This document shows, one piece after another, positions 35,988-47,029 of a stretch of 64,000 bases of DNA; positions within the stretch are counted from its first letter, which is position 1; every line of letters starts with the position of its first letter. Below the pieces are notes generated by a model. The model did not search any database. It was not told the origin of the DNA and saw only the letters and a program-made list of their open reading frames with translations. A program made the position numbers and the translations under genes. Source of the stretch: Arthrinium phaeospermum (taxonomy: Eukaryota; Ascomycota; Sordariomycetes; Amphisphaeriales; Apiosporaceae). The stretch is taken from the NCBI GenBank assembly GCA_006503535.1, contig QYRS01000003.1, positions 1,922,001 to 1,986,000 on the forward strand, written 5' to 3'.

Positions 35988-38900
35988 ATGTACGTGTCTT
36001 CCGCAACCTGTTGCTACCTGAACTCTACCCACTCTGTTGCATCTACATGAAAATTGTTGCCGCCGTGCTTTTGTCTTTTCACTATGTATTCTTTTCGCAT
36101 TCCGTCCGTGATCATGAAGGGCAAATGCCAAATATTTTACCCTGTAAACGAACCTATGGGCCTCGCCGCGACTATCCCGCGAGGCCTAGTTTCTCGCCTA
36201 CGCGTCCTACTCCTAACCGTTACTCCCTTACTCATCCTCCAACGTGTCCTAGGGCTTCCCGCTATGCAGGGTCAAGATATGATGGCGATTCACGTCGCTC
36301 AAGATCGCGCGACCGCTCCCCTGACCGCTACAATGACCGTGCCTCGCAATATAGCGACGGAGGGCCGCGGCGGACTTCGGCGGAAACCCGCGTCAACAAT
36401 GCATCCTTCCAGGCCAACCGAGATGGATTTCGCGACACGCTCCCGCGGGACACGCCGCGAGGGCCCAGAGCGCTCATAGACGCACCGAGTGGTCCCAGCC
36501 GCGGTGGAGATTTTCGAGGCCGGGGTAGAGGCCGGGGGCGTGGGTGGCGCGACGACAGCCGTGACCGGGGACGTGATCGCGATATCGATTTTAGAGACAG
36601 GCGCGATGGACCGCCCTACCGAGACGAGCGGAGTAGAGAACGGGAACGCGACTGGCGCGACAGAGATAGTTTTCGAGGCAGACGGCCCTCGCCCCGAGGA
36701 AGGTCGCCACCGCTAGGAAGGGATTTCAGGGACTCGAGGGATCCGCGTGATGCACCGCTCGGGGTGGACGCGGAACGAGCACGAAGGGGCTCAAGGGATG
36801 GGCCACTTTCCGCTGGATCTTCCAACTCCGATCCTCCATTTGGACCGCAATCCTACCGAGGCGGCTTCGGTGGACGAGGCAGGGGAAGGGGACGGGGTGA
36901 CTGGGGAGACCGAGGCCGCGGCAGGCCATTCTACGAGGACCGGGATCGCGACAGATACGGACCCGGACCTAGGGCTCGCTCTCAGGATGGGCGCTTCCGA
37001 GACCGGGACCGGGACGATCGAGATCGTGAAGGTCCACGATTTATGGACAGCGATATCCGGTCACGTGATTCGCGGGATGATCGTGAGGCACGCGAGCGTG
37101 ACATGCGCATGAAGGTGGATCGAACCTCCCATGAGCCGCCGCAGTCTGCGAGAGACGTTTCGCCTCCTCCGATTGCGCCTGCCGCGCCGTCTTTTGGGTC
37201 TGTACCCAACAGGACACCATCGATATCCGAGGCTAGTACTGGAACGGCCAAGGCGCCTCCAACAGGGCCTCGGGCACTGAAAGATGAACGCCCTCCTACC
37301 GGCCCTTCGGCAATTCCCGAAGCACGACTACCGCCCACCGGGCCGTCCAAAGCTGCTTTTTCTGAAGTAAGTCCTGCGATACCCTCTGGCCCTCGAGCAC
37401 AACGACCTGGTCCTTCGTCCAAGCAGTGGATTAATCCGAACCTAAAGCGAGGCCCGGAGTCACCCAAAGCTAGCAGGTCGCAAAGCTTCGTGTCGTCGAG
37501 TCGTTTCCCGGGATTTCGCCCCGATGGACCTGGAGACCAGCAATCCGAAGGCGACAGAAGACCCCGAAGCAGCGACACCCAGGCCGACTTCCAGTCGTCA
37601 GCATCCGATGCCCCGAATCGAGGGACCTATCGTATGGAAGAAGGCGAGGAGTTCGACAAGGGCGAGGCCAAGGCCAAGCCAGTCGGTCCCCAGGGGGATA
37701 GAGATCACAAACCCGACGAGACCTTCAAAGCGCAGGAGTCGCCCACATTCGCGAAGCCCGGGCGTAAAGGGGCGGATCTTGGCTTGCAAGAATCCACCAA
37801 GGACATTTCTACGGACAAAAAGCCGCCGGTTATCAGCGATGAGAAGCCCCGTGTTCTGCGAAAGCCCACGCTCCGCACCCACCAGGTCCGAGATCACAAA
37901 CGCCCCCATAAAAAGATTAAGACGCCAATCATCGAGCAAGCATCTGACTCCGATGATGAAGAAATGGGGGATCATATCGCTGACCAGATGGGCGAAACGG
38001 AGGCAAAGCTCAAACAATTGGAAACTCGAGAGGATTCTGTCCCTCTGGACGCAATTGTCCGTCACGTTTCGATATCCCTCGAGGCCGTCAACAAGCTTGT
38101 ATTCGAGTCTGAAGGGTTATTGGCCATGGTGGGACCAATTCCGGACGGTGCGAAAATTCCACCGGAGACGAGAGCTGAAGAGGTTCTGCCGCCCCCGGAA
38201 GAAGCTTCGGTCGATGTGGTGATGGGTGGACAGGAAGAGAACGCGGCACCTGAGCGACTCCCTAGTGAAAAGCCGCCCAGCGAAAAAGCGCCTAGTGTAA
38301 AGGCTCCCAGCGAAAAAGCGCCCAGTGTAAAGGCTCCCAGCGAAAAAGCACCCAGTGTCAAGGCACCCTCGGAGAAAGCAGCTTCGCCAGTGCTATTGAA
38401 ATCTCCCCTGCCCCCAAGTCCAGCCAAGGCGGAAGTACCTCATCCGTCTATCGAACAAGATGTGGACATGGTCGATCAGCAGCCAGCGGCTGCTGATGAA
38501 AAGCCCAAAGCGGATGAAGGTGATGTGGTTATGGAAGATATCGTCGAAGCACCAAAGGCAGACCAAACCGGGATCTTACTAGGCGTACCCAAGACTGACC
38601 GGATCAACGGGGTTGCTTCTCCCAAGTCTCGAAGATCCTCCCTGTACCCAGGCTATGAACCTCCTTTGTCAACCGATCGCAGCAGAGGCGCAACCAGTAC
38701 CCCAACACCCGCGGAAGATGACGACGAAACCGACATTGATGATGTGGACTCGCGAGCTCTTGACACTGTGCGTGTCCAGATGAATACTCCGCCACTCTCG
38801 AGCCTACCTGATTTTGACGACAAGCCGTGGTTTGAGGACCAAAACTTCGTCAAGTCTTTGAATACACCTGCTACCGCATTCAATGCTTTCCTGATGCAAG

Positions 38901-41900
38901 ACTTTGAAGATAACGCCATGAAGCATTTGCCCGAGAAGCAGAGGCTGCAGAAAGAGTATGCGGAAAATTACGAGGCGTATCTTCGTTTCACCACCTCCAA
39001 TGACCCGGCTGCTATCAAGAGCCGGGACAGGTTTACTCCTAGTTCATCTGATGCACCATCCCATAAGGTCGGCTGGAATGGCGAAGCCAAGCCTGAGTCA
39101 ACAAGGCGCAGTAGATATGCATCAGAACGCGACTTGGAAAGGATTTTGGAAGAATCCAGACGGGTCGAGGACGAGAAGCGAGAGCGGGCGGAACGGGCCG
39201 AGAAAGAGAAGTACAGAATCGATGCAAAGGAGGCCATCCCTCCGCTCCAGTTTCAAACTCCCGAAGAAAGGGAAAACGAGTTCTATGTGGACAACACAGG
39301 TTTCCTCGAACCTAACGAGATTGTGGCAGCATGGGAGGTTCTACCACCGGTCAACAACTTCACTGACGAGGAAGTCGGCCTCTTTGAGAAGGCTTATCTG
39401 GAATTCCCTAAGCAATGGGGTAAGGTTGCTGACCCACTGCCAAACCGGGACTTTGGCACGAGTATTCAGTTCTACTACCTGAAGAAGGAGAAGGACGAAT
39501 TGAACCTCAAGGAGAAGCTCAAGAAACGGCCAAGGACCCGTAAGAGGGGCCGTGGCAAACAGAGATCAAGTGCCCTTGTTTCGGAGCTTGGCAATGGCGA
39601 CAACGAAGTGGAGGAGAACCACGAGACGGGCGAGAATGGTGAAAGGCGACGCCCTAGACGAGCAGCTGCCCCCACATTCAACTCTGAGGCCACGCCGGCC
39701 ACCGACGGTGAGGCTACAGGGACGTCAACTCCAAGCCGCCGAGGTGCCAACGGCGAGAAACCAGAGCGTAAGCAGCGTGGTCGCCGTGCTGCGAAAGATA
39801 AGGAACAGAAGCAACAGCGTGCAAACCAGACACTTGCAGCTGCACCATCGACGCCCGCAACCACTGCCAAAACCAACCGTTCGCGCTCTAGCTCTCGTGT
39901 CCAACCTCCGGCAGAATGGGCAGCTCAGCAAGCCCAGGGGGGTATGTCACACGCACCCAACCAATTCGAAGCTACCCCAGGAACCTCGGCCATGCCTCCT
40001 GTCACTATACCGGCGCCTTTTGCAGCAGCGAAACCAATTGTCAGCCCGGAGCGGGCCATCCCATCGCCCATCCCCGGCCCTATCTCGGAGGTTATGGCCC
40101 CACCCAAGTTGAGACCGGAACCACCGCAACCCTCTGTGATCACACCCTTCGATATTAAGCAGCAGACTCCATCCTCTGAGCACAAGGCGAATTCTGGAGC
40201 GTCGAGCTACTGGAGTGTACCGGAGATGGCGGACTTCCCGGCTCTGCTCGGCTCGTTTGGAAGTGATTGGGCCGCTATTGCTAACCACATGCGAACTAAG
40301 ACTACGGTGATGGTACGTCACTCGTGTTCTTTTGCTATTTTCCCTAATGCTGATCATTTTTACAGGTCAAAAACTACTACGCCCGTAAGAAGGGGGAAAC
40401 CCAGAGTGGGAGGGTGTGGTGACCGAAGCCGAGAGCGCGAAAGCGCGTGGAGAGAAGCTTCCAGCGCCCCCCACGCCTACTCCAAACGTCAAGAAGCGAT
40501 ACGACACATCGACGCCTACCAACCGCCCAATAAGCACGCCTGATACGCCAATGGAAGATGTGCCTCCGCCTAAGATGGAGCAGCCACCACCAGCTCCGCC
40601 GGCACCACCCCAGGCCGGTCGCTTCAATGTACCCATCGTAGCGCAGCCGCAACCGGCGGCCCAGTCACCCTTCTCTCAACCCCCACAGACACCGCAAACT
40701 CCGCTGGTAGCCCAACAGGCCCCGGCAACAGCTCCGCCGGCTGTCCAGCCGCTTGTCCAGCCTGTCACGCAGGCAATGTCACCTTCGGTGCGGTCAGTAC
40801 GTGCGCCACCGTTCGGATATCCCGAGGGGGAGCGCGAGCCTACTCTCCAGCAACCCTCGCGAACTCCACTAGTCCAGAAGGTATCGCAACCTTCTACCCC
40901 TGTTGCTGAGTCTCTTAACATCAGACATCCATTGCCTGGTTCTATGATGGACACTCAGTCCGACCGGCAGATGGTGGAGCTGAAACCGGCAAAGGAGCCA
41001 CCTCGTCAGCCAGAGCGTGCGCCCCCCTTGCGTGTTAAGCAGGAACCGGGTGTGGGATCGCCGTACGAGACGTTTGCCCCCTCGCCGGGTCCGGGCCGCA
41101 TGCAACCTCCGAGGCAGGAGAGCTCTCCCATCATCCGGCACCCAGAGCCCCCGCGAGCTGCGCCCCCTGTCTCGCAGGCGCCCTTCCAGGCTATTCTCCA
41201 ACAGCCACCTACTCGTTTTTTCAACGATATGAACCCCTCGCCTCCTGCCACGCGACCCCTGTCCGCACTGTCACGGTCTGTGGCTGAGCTGAACAGTCCA
41301 GGAGAGCACTTCAACTCGCCGCCGGCACAGCCAACTCCGCCAGCCACGGCGTCTATGCCGCCCCGCCCCGTCGAGCGAAAGACGTCGAGCATCATGTCAT
41401 TGCTCAATGACGACCCTCCCCCGCCAAAGCCAAAGAGAATCAGCGAAGTGCCGGCAGCGGCGTCGAAACCATCGCCAACGCCGCCTCCGCAGAATAATCG
41501 TCCTCCGCCCCCTCCGCCTCCCCCGTCACACATTCGACGCGAGCAGCAGATGGCAGAAGTATCGCCTTATAATACTCCTTACGGTCGTAATCCGCCTCCA
41601 GCGCCATCGTCCATGCCATCGCTCAAGCCCCATACCACTGCCTCGCCGCAGCCACAGCACCAGCCCCTTGGCACGCCCAGGTACATGGTTATGGATCCTC
41701 AGACTGACCGAATGGAGCGCGATCGCGAGTATTTTGGCCGGCCGCCGCGCCAGTATCCATCTCCACACCAGCAGGCCATGAACTCCCCGCAGATCAGTCA
41801 CCCATATCCGCCTCAAGTTCAGGCGGCCCAGATGCCTTACCAGTCTCAACCCGGCTATGGCTATGGTGCACAACAGCCTCCATCCGCCGTGTCGCCGCCA

Positions 41901-43028
41901 CCTCACTACGGGCAAGTTCCAGTCACACGTGCGCACGAACCGCCTCCACCGCCGGGGCGAGAATTGGTTCGGGAAATGCCACGGGACATGGCCCGAGACA
42001 TGCCACGTGATATGAGAGCTGAGATGGCCCGCGACATGGGTCGTGACATGGGGCGCGACATGGGCAGGGATATGGGACGGGACATGGGTCGGGACATGGG
42101 CCGCGAGATGGGTCATAGCCGAGATCTTAGTCGTGAGATGGCTGCTCGAGAGATGGGCCATAGCCGAGATCTCAGTCGCGAGATGGCTGCTCGGGAAATG
42201 AGCGCCCGGGAGATGAGTGCCCGAGAGATGAACGCCAGGGAGATGAGCGCCCGAGAGATGAACGCCAGGGAGATGAACGCCCGAGAGATGAACGCCCGGG
42301 AAATGAACGCCAGGGAGATGAGCGCCAGGGAGATGAGCGCCAGGGAGATGAACGCCAGGGAGATGAGCGCCAGGGAGATGAGCGCCAGGGAGATGGGCGC
42401 TCGGGAAATGGGCTGGTCACATCCTGCGCACGGCATGCCGCCCCAGCAGCAACAACCGCCACCTCAAGGCTGGGGAGCGCCGAAAATCAGTCAGCCCCCG
42501 CCTGCTCAGTCACCTTGGGCTGCACAGCATGCATCAACGCCTAAGCCGCCTCATCCCAGTAGCTCTGTCCCGCCCCAAGCTACCTGGGCAGCTCCTCCCG
42601 CCCCGCCGCGAGGACATGACCCGAGGGATGCTATGAACCTGCGCGATGCACGAGACCTTTATCCTCAACATCGGCAGATGCAGCCTCCTATACCCCAATA
42701 CGCGCCAGTTTCTCGAGCTCCTGAGCCGCCGCCATCTCAGACTCCTGTGTATCCTAGATACGCCACGCCAGTGCCGGGGAGGGATCCCCGTGACCCGGGC
42801 CCGCCGAGGAGCTACACACCGAGCGCATACGATGCTCGGAGCGCCTACGCAACTCCGGTCCAGGATATGCGTGAGGTACAGCTCAGAGAACAACAGATGC
42901 AGCAGCAGCAACAGCAACATCAACAGCAACAACAGCAGCACCAGCAATCAGTCCTTCAGCAACAATTGCGACCTCAGGACCGCAATATGTACGATAGTCG
43001 CCAGCCGCCTGATAGATACGGGCGCTAG
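35988..43028 (+). CDS. SNT1: Snt1/NCoR-like double-SANT corepressor (apparent frameshift)
   Basis: My model has AT at 35988-35989, an intron 35990-36252 (GTACGT...CCTAG), exon 36253-40312, a 53-nt intron, and exon 40366-43028, coding about 2240 residues. The first splice completes a split ATG and yields MASRYAGSRYDGD. Residues 1-330 are RGG/RD/SR-rich. The first SANT domain is near 1035-1085 (NNFTDEEVGLFEKAYLEFPK) and the second near 1318-1370 (WSVPEMADFPALLGSFGSDW, then VKNYYARKK across the intron). The C-terminal 870 residues are Pro/Gln rich with large tandem repeats. In yeast, Snt1 is a core subunit of the Set3 histone deacetylase complex; this role is inferred. Just after VKNYYARKK the frame hits a stop unless one base is added in the G run 40392-40396; the continuing frame (NPEWEGVVTEAESAK) is clearly the right protein. 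This may be a sequencing error or a real mutation. Confidence 0.82.
38266..38385 (+). repeat. 30-bp tandem coding repeat (EKAPSVKAPS)
   Basis: Three near-identical 30-base units start at 38281, 38311 and 38341, with partial units on both sides. They code alternating EKAPS and VKAPS pentapeptides in the linker before the first SANT domain of the Snt1-like protein. Confidence 0.9.
41968..42410 (+). repeat. Nested tandem coding repeats: GRDM tetrads then xAREM pentads
   Basis: Three repeat layers sit side by side in the Snt1-like protein. First come 12-base units coding (G/A/P)RDM. Then a 45-base unit containing SRDLSREMAAREMGH is duplicated. Then fifteen consecutive 15-base units coding xAREM (x = A, S, N or G) run from 42186 to 42410. 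The units differ by scattered synonymous and first-position changes. The frame is kept throughout. Confidence 0.92.
42880..42970 (+). repeat. CAG/CAA-rich run (poly-Gln/His)
   Basis: A Gln-rich tract with interspersed His close to the C-terminus of the Snt1-like protein, coded by mixed CAG and CAA codons. Confidence 0.8.
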
Positions 43029-43919
43029 TAGCGCCTCGACGTCTTCGGGCAGGGTGACCTTCTCGTAAAGTCGAGACTTGTACTTGTAATGCGCCTCTAT
43101 CTAGTTGTTCCTCATGCGTGCCTGCATCGTAATTTGATGGGTGCAGTGAATATCTCTCTCGCAATGCTGTGGGGTTCTGTGCCAGAGAAGCCAAATGCTG
43201 AAAGCTGAGGCCTGTTTGGATCAGTCGGCTCTTTCCCCTTTTTTGTCCTGTTTTTTTTTTTTTTCTTTCCGGGAGGTTACCTGTCCAGCGCTCATCAACG
43301 AAGATGATTTGGGGGTTCGGTGGTCGACATTTGTGATTATTGCATAGCTGGTTCTCATGGGAGTCCTAGTGTCTATTCGTGTGTGTTTTACCAAGTCTGT
43401 CTTTATTTTTATCTCTAACTTACTATTGACGATTGTACATTTTATCTTTTGCCCAAGTTCGCGCCATTGAGAGGATCGTTGTTTTCGCATGCGGCGTTCC
43501 CAAGGAAGCGTTGTCCGGGCTTTTTGAGCATGGAGAAGGAAAGGGGTTCATGATCTTCAAAGGGACCCCGGGGCACACACAATCTTCACAACTGGGAATG
43601 GATGTCGAGAACATCACAGTGGCCCTCCCTTCACCACTCCTGTAAGAATATATACCCAAGATACATGCAATTCATGCACGGTTCTTAGCACAATCCTGTT
43701 CGTTCTCGGTGACAAAAGTGATACGTGACGTGGCACACAAAAGCAGTTGCAAGATCGTGACATTTCTTTCATGTTTATTCACAGTGTCCCTTGGCTCGGT
43801 CATGCTATAAAGCGATGGCATCCCATGGTGGGCATCATGTGACTCACGTCGCCGACTAGCTTAAATTGCCGAGTAATTCATATCGCCGAGGTGCTTCATT
43901 GCATTCAATGTGTTTCTCC
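43029..43919. other. Convergent 3' intergenic region
   Basis: It lies between the 3' ends of the Snt1-like gene and ALG2. It has a T tract at about 43250-43264 and AT-rich sequence suited to 3' end formation. No gene seen. Confidence 0.6.
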
Positions 43920-45423
43920 TCACTTGGTGAGGATATTCGCAACCACCGCCAAACCCGCACCCACCAACCCCACCACACTGAACCCGAACACGAACACGGG
44001 TGCCCATGAACCCGGCTTCGTCGTAGTGGCCAAGATCTTGTCCATAATATTGTCTATACGCTCCGCCATTTGCACATCACCGAAGTTGTCCCTCACACGA
44101 GACACACCGGCCCGTGACATCTTGGCCAGCTCGTCCGGGGAGAGCTTGGTAAGCACGGTGTCCATCACCTCGGTCCACTCCCCGACTTGGGCCGGAGACC
44201 GGAGCCAGCCCGTCTCGCCCTCGAGGACCGTCTCGACGGGACCACCGGTGTCGGCAGCCAGGACGGGCACGCCGACCAGCATGGCCTCGAGGGGCACGAT
44301 GCCAAAGTGCTCGTTGGCGGGCGTGTAGACGAGGAGCTGCGCCGACTGCAGCAGCATGTCCTTGAGCAAGGCGGGCACCGACAGCAGGAACAGCACGTCG
44401 ATCTCAGCCGGCACCTCGAGCGCCGTTACCATGGTCTTGGCCGTCGTGTTAGTCAGGCCCAGCGAGTCGGCCAGCTCGACCAGCTCGCCGTGGTAGCCTA
44501 CGTTCTCCGGGATGCGGGGGTCGTAGCCGCCCGCGACGACGAGCCGGACGCCCTTCCGCGCCGAGGGGCTCAGGCCGGCGTACGCCTTGATGGCCAGCGC
44601 GACGTCCTTCTTGCGCTCGAACCGGTTGATGCTGAGCAGGTATTTCATGCCGCCCCACAGCGGCTTACCCATCTCGATCTCGTCGCTCGTTTCGCTCTTC
44701 TTGGGCTTGGTGTCGACGCAGGGGTAGACGGTCTCGAAGTCGTCGTTACCGCCGCGGCCGCCGCGCTGGGCCGCGAGGGAGGGCCAAGTGCGCCGGACGA
44801 CGCCCTTGGTGAAATTGGAGTTGACGGCGATGGCGTCGGCGAAGCTCATGGACCACTGCTCGACCCAGTCGAAAGGGACGCGGTAGGCGCGCTTCCACCA
44901 GAGCTGGCGGCCCTGGGCTAGCAGCAGGTCCGGGAAGTGGCAGTAGAAGAGGATGCGGCCCGAGGGGTAGAGGTACTGCAGCAGGGGCAGGCCGGCGCTG
45001 AGCTGGTCGATGAAGAAGGCGTCGGGGGAGAGGGTTTTCAGTTCGGTCGAGAGGGAGGCGATCTGCAGGATCAGGTGCAGCTGCCGGAGGATGGCGCATA
45101 GGATGCTGAAGCGGGACAGGATCGAGGCGGGGACGATGGTGTTGCCGCGGACGCGCACGTCGAGGGTGCCTGTGCAGAGTAACAGTTAGCAAGGAGGGAG
45201 GATGCCGTGGAGAGAAAGAAGAAGGCATACCATCGCGGGCTTCGTCAAAGCAGTGGGTAGGATCGCAATGGCTGGTGAAGATGACGACCTTGTGGCCGCG
45301 GTTCTGCAGACCGACGGCGGCATCCACGACGAGGCGTTCAGCGCCGCCGATGCCGAGATCAGGATGCAGGAAGACTATGGTCTTGGCCTTGGCGGCCGGG
45401 GTCTTCTTTTTCTCTCCTGCCAT
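43920..45423 (-). CDS. ALG2: Alpha-1,3/1,6-mannosyltransferase ALG2
   Basis: Exon 1 is 45423-45231 and exon 2 is 45169-43920, with a 61-nt intron (GTATGC donor, CACAG acceptor), giving 480 residues. The N-terminus [20 protein letters not shown] is the nucleotide-sugar-facing loop of GT4 enzymes. Later blocks are [38 protein letters not shown] and [16 protein letters not shown]. The GT4 E-x7-E type motif is [13 protein letters not shown] hydrophobic C-terminal segment ([19 protein letters not shown]) fits the ER-membrane anchor. ALG2 adds the second and third mannoses to dolichol-linked Man1GlcNAc2 on the cytosolic face of the ER. Length is typical. A long open frame on the opposite strand at 44187-44921 is a shadow. 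Confidence 0.95.
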
Positions 45424-45993
45424 GTTGTTGTGTCATGGCAGTTCCAATCGTTGTGTTTGGGTATGACGAACAGGAGAGACGGAGGGGTCGTCTATAGCTT
45501 CCCGACCCGAGCTTCTAGTTTCTAGTTTGGAGCTTTCCAATTTGTCCTCTTCAGCCCTAGCAGAAGTCGCCAGTCGCAGGCGCCCCACCATGTGGCATGT
45601 TCCTTCCCCCGTCTTCGCCAAGCCAAGGGCACCCCGGTCATTTAGTGCATCTACGTAATGCCTATAAATAGGCATAGAGGGAAAGGGCATCTTTGGGAAC
45701 GAACAAGACAGGCCAACTGCATATTCGTGTGACTAAGCTACAATGGGCACAATGTGCCGTGTAAGTCGTGACCGGCATGGATATTAACAGTTATGCATTA
45801 CCTCGTATTATAGAGACTACCAGAATCAAACGTGTATTGCATCGCTTGCAATGGATGCATCCGGCACCTCGTCACTACGCATGAAACAAAGCGCTATTGC
45901 CTCACATCTTCCACCATAACTCCCGTTCTTCCATACATTATCGCTTCTCGGGGTATCTATACAAATCACAACGTCTCGTCCAGCTCCGGACTA
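45424..45993. other. Intergenic, ALG2 promoter
   Basis: It lies between two - strand genes and should carry the ALG2 promoter and the 3' UTR of the next gene. No coding frame of interest. Confidence 0.6.
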
Positions 45994-47029
45994 TCAAGTG
46001 TGTCCACTACCCCGCGCCTTGGTTGGTCTGTTCCCATCCACAAATTGGAAATCCCAGCTAGGGCCAAGGTTCGTCTCGAGGGGGTTGGCTCGGGGGCGCT
46101 TTCTAGACTGGGATTGTTGATCATTCGGATCCTCCTGTTTTGTCAGGACTTCTTCCGTCTTGGTCCGTGACGAAGCCTGTCGGCGTTTTGTTGTTGTTTG
46201 CCGTCGGCGACGGTAGGCACTCTGAATGTCTGCTGCGTCTTGGTTGCCCTCGCGATAGTCCTCGTCGATGTCGTACTCATAGTCCTCATCATCATCATCC
46301 TCGTCCTTGTCGTTGGATGCCTGTGTAATAGGAGACGGCATCATCGTAGGGCGGCGCTTCTGCTGCTTCTCTGGGCTGAGGGACTTGGATGGGCGGCGCT
46401 TCTCCGGCTTCGCCGGGCTGGGATATGCCTGGCGCGGTTCATACTCTACTGGCGGTGTGGCCTTTTTGGTGTTGTTGGTGTCACCAACAGGCCTGGGGGT
46501 GCCACGCACGTTGGACTCCGGGAAGTCTTCAGGCAAGATTGAATTCCGGTTGCCCGGTTGGTAACCTTCTACGGCCTTAGTCTGCTCGGGCGAAGCTCGT
46601 GGGGCGGTGACCTTAGTCGTCGCTCGCCGGGATGACTTCGCTGCAGAACTGTCCAGCGGCGGCGGTGTCTCCTTGGAGCAGGGCAGGACCCCGCGGCTCA
46701 TCTTGCGCTGGAATTCCAACCCAGCTTCAAGCTGAGTCCAGGATGCTTCGGCTCGCTCTCGACTCTCCTGAACAATTCGACCCATCCTGGCGTTCAGCCA
46801 CTCGTCGGCATTCTCGGCCGTGACCTCGTCGAAGCCCAGCTCCTTGTCAATGGCGCGCGACTTGCGCTCGATCTTATCTTTCCAATGCGGAGCCTTGGTC
46901 TTGGAGGAGGATGGCGCGCCCGACCCTGCTATCATGAGCGTCGTGAGTTTTCTCGGAAAAGCTTACCATGTTGCAGACAGCTAGATATGCGCGCGACTTA
47001 CCTGCGTGGTCCTTCTTCTTGTCAGGCAT
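45994..47029 (-). CDS. Uncharacterised acidic/basic low-complexity protein
   Basis: Exon 1 is 47029-47002 (MPDKKKDHA) and exon 2 is 46925-45994, with a 76-nt intron (GTAAGT donor, ATAGCAG acceptor), giving 319 residues. I recognise no family. Residues about 20-90 look structured and helical, with WKDKIERKSRAIDKELGF, ENADEWLNARMGRIVQESRE and LEAGLEFQRKMSRG. The middle is Pro/Ser/Lys rich. A strongly acidic run (DKDEDDDDEDYEYDIDEDY) is followed by basic YRRRRQTTTKRR and a short end block, LGPSWDFQFVDG. The mix of acidic and basic patches suggests a nuclear or chromatin protein, but that is a guess. An alternative first exon ending at an ATG/GTAAGC near 46970 is possible; the MPDKKK start is preferred for its clean donor and frame. 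Confidence 0.72.

Noticed and set aside
36048..36252. Upstream extension of the Snt1-like frame starting at ATG 36048 (MKIVAAVLL)
   Set aside because: It would give a signal-like hydrophobic N-terminus on a nuclear-type protein; the split-ATG model gives a more sensible start, so this is treated as intron.
42113..42462. Open frames on the - strand across the xAREM repeat
   Set aside because: Simple consequence of the 15-base period, which keeps reverse frames free of stops; no start context or conserved composition.
44187..44921. 244-codon open frame on the + strand
   Set aside because: Antisense shadow of ALG2.
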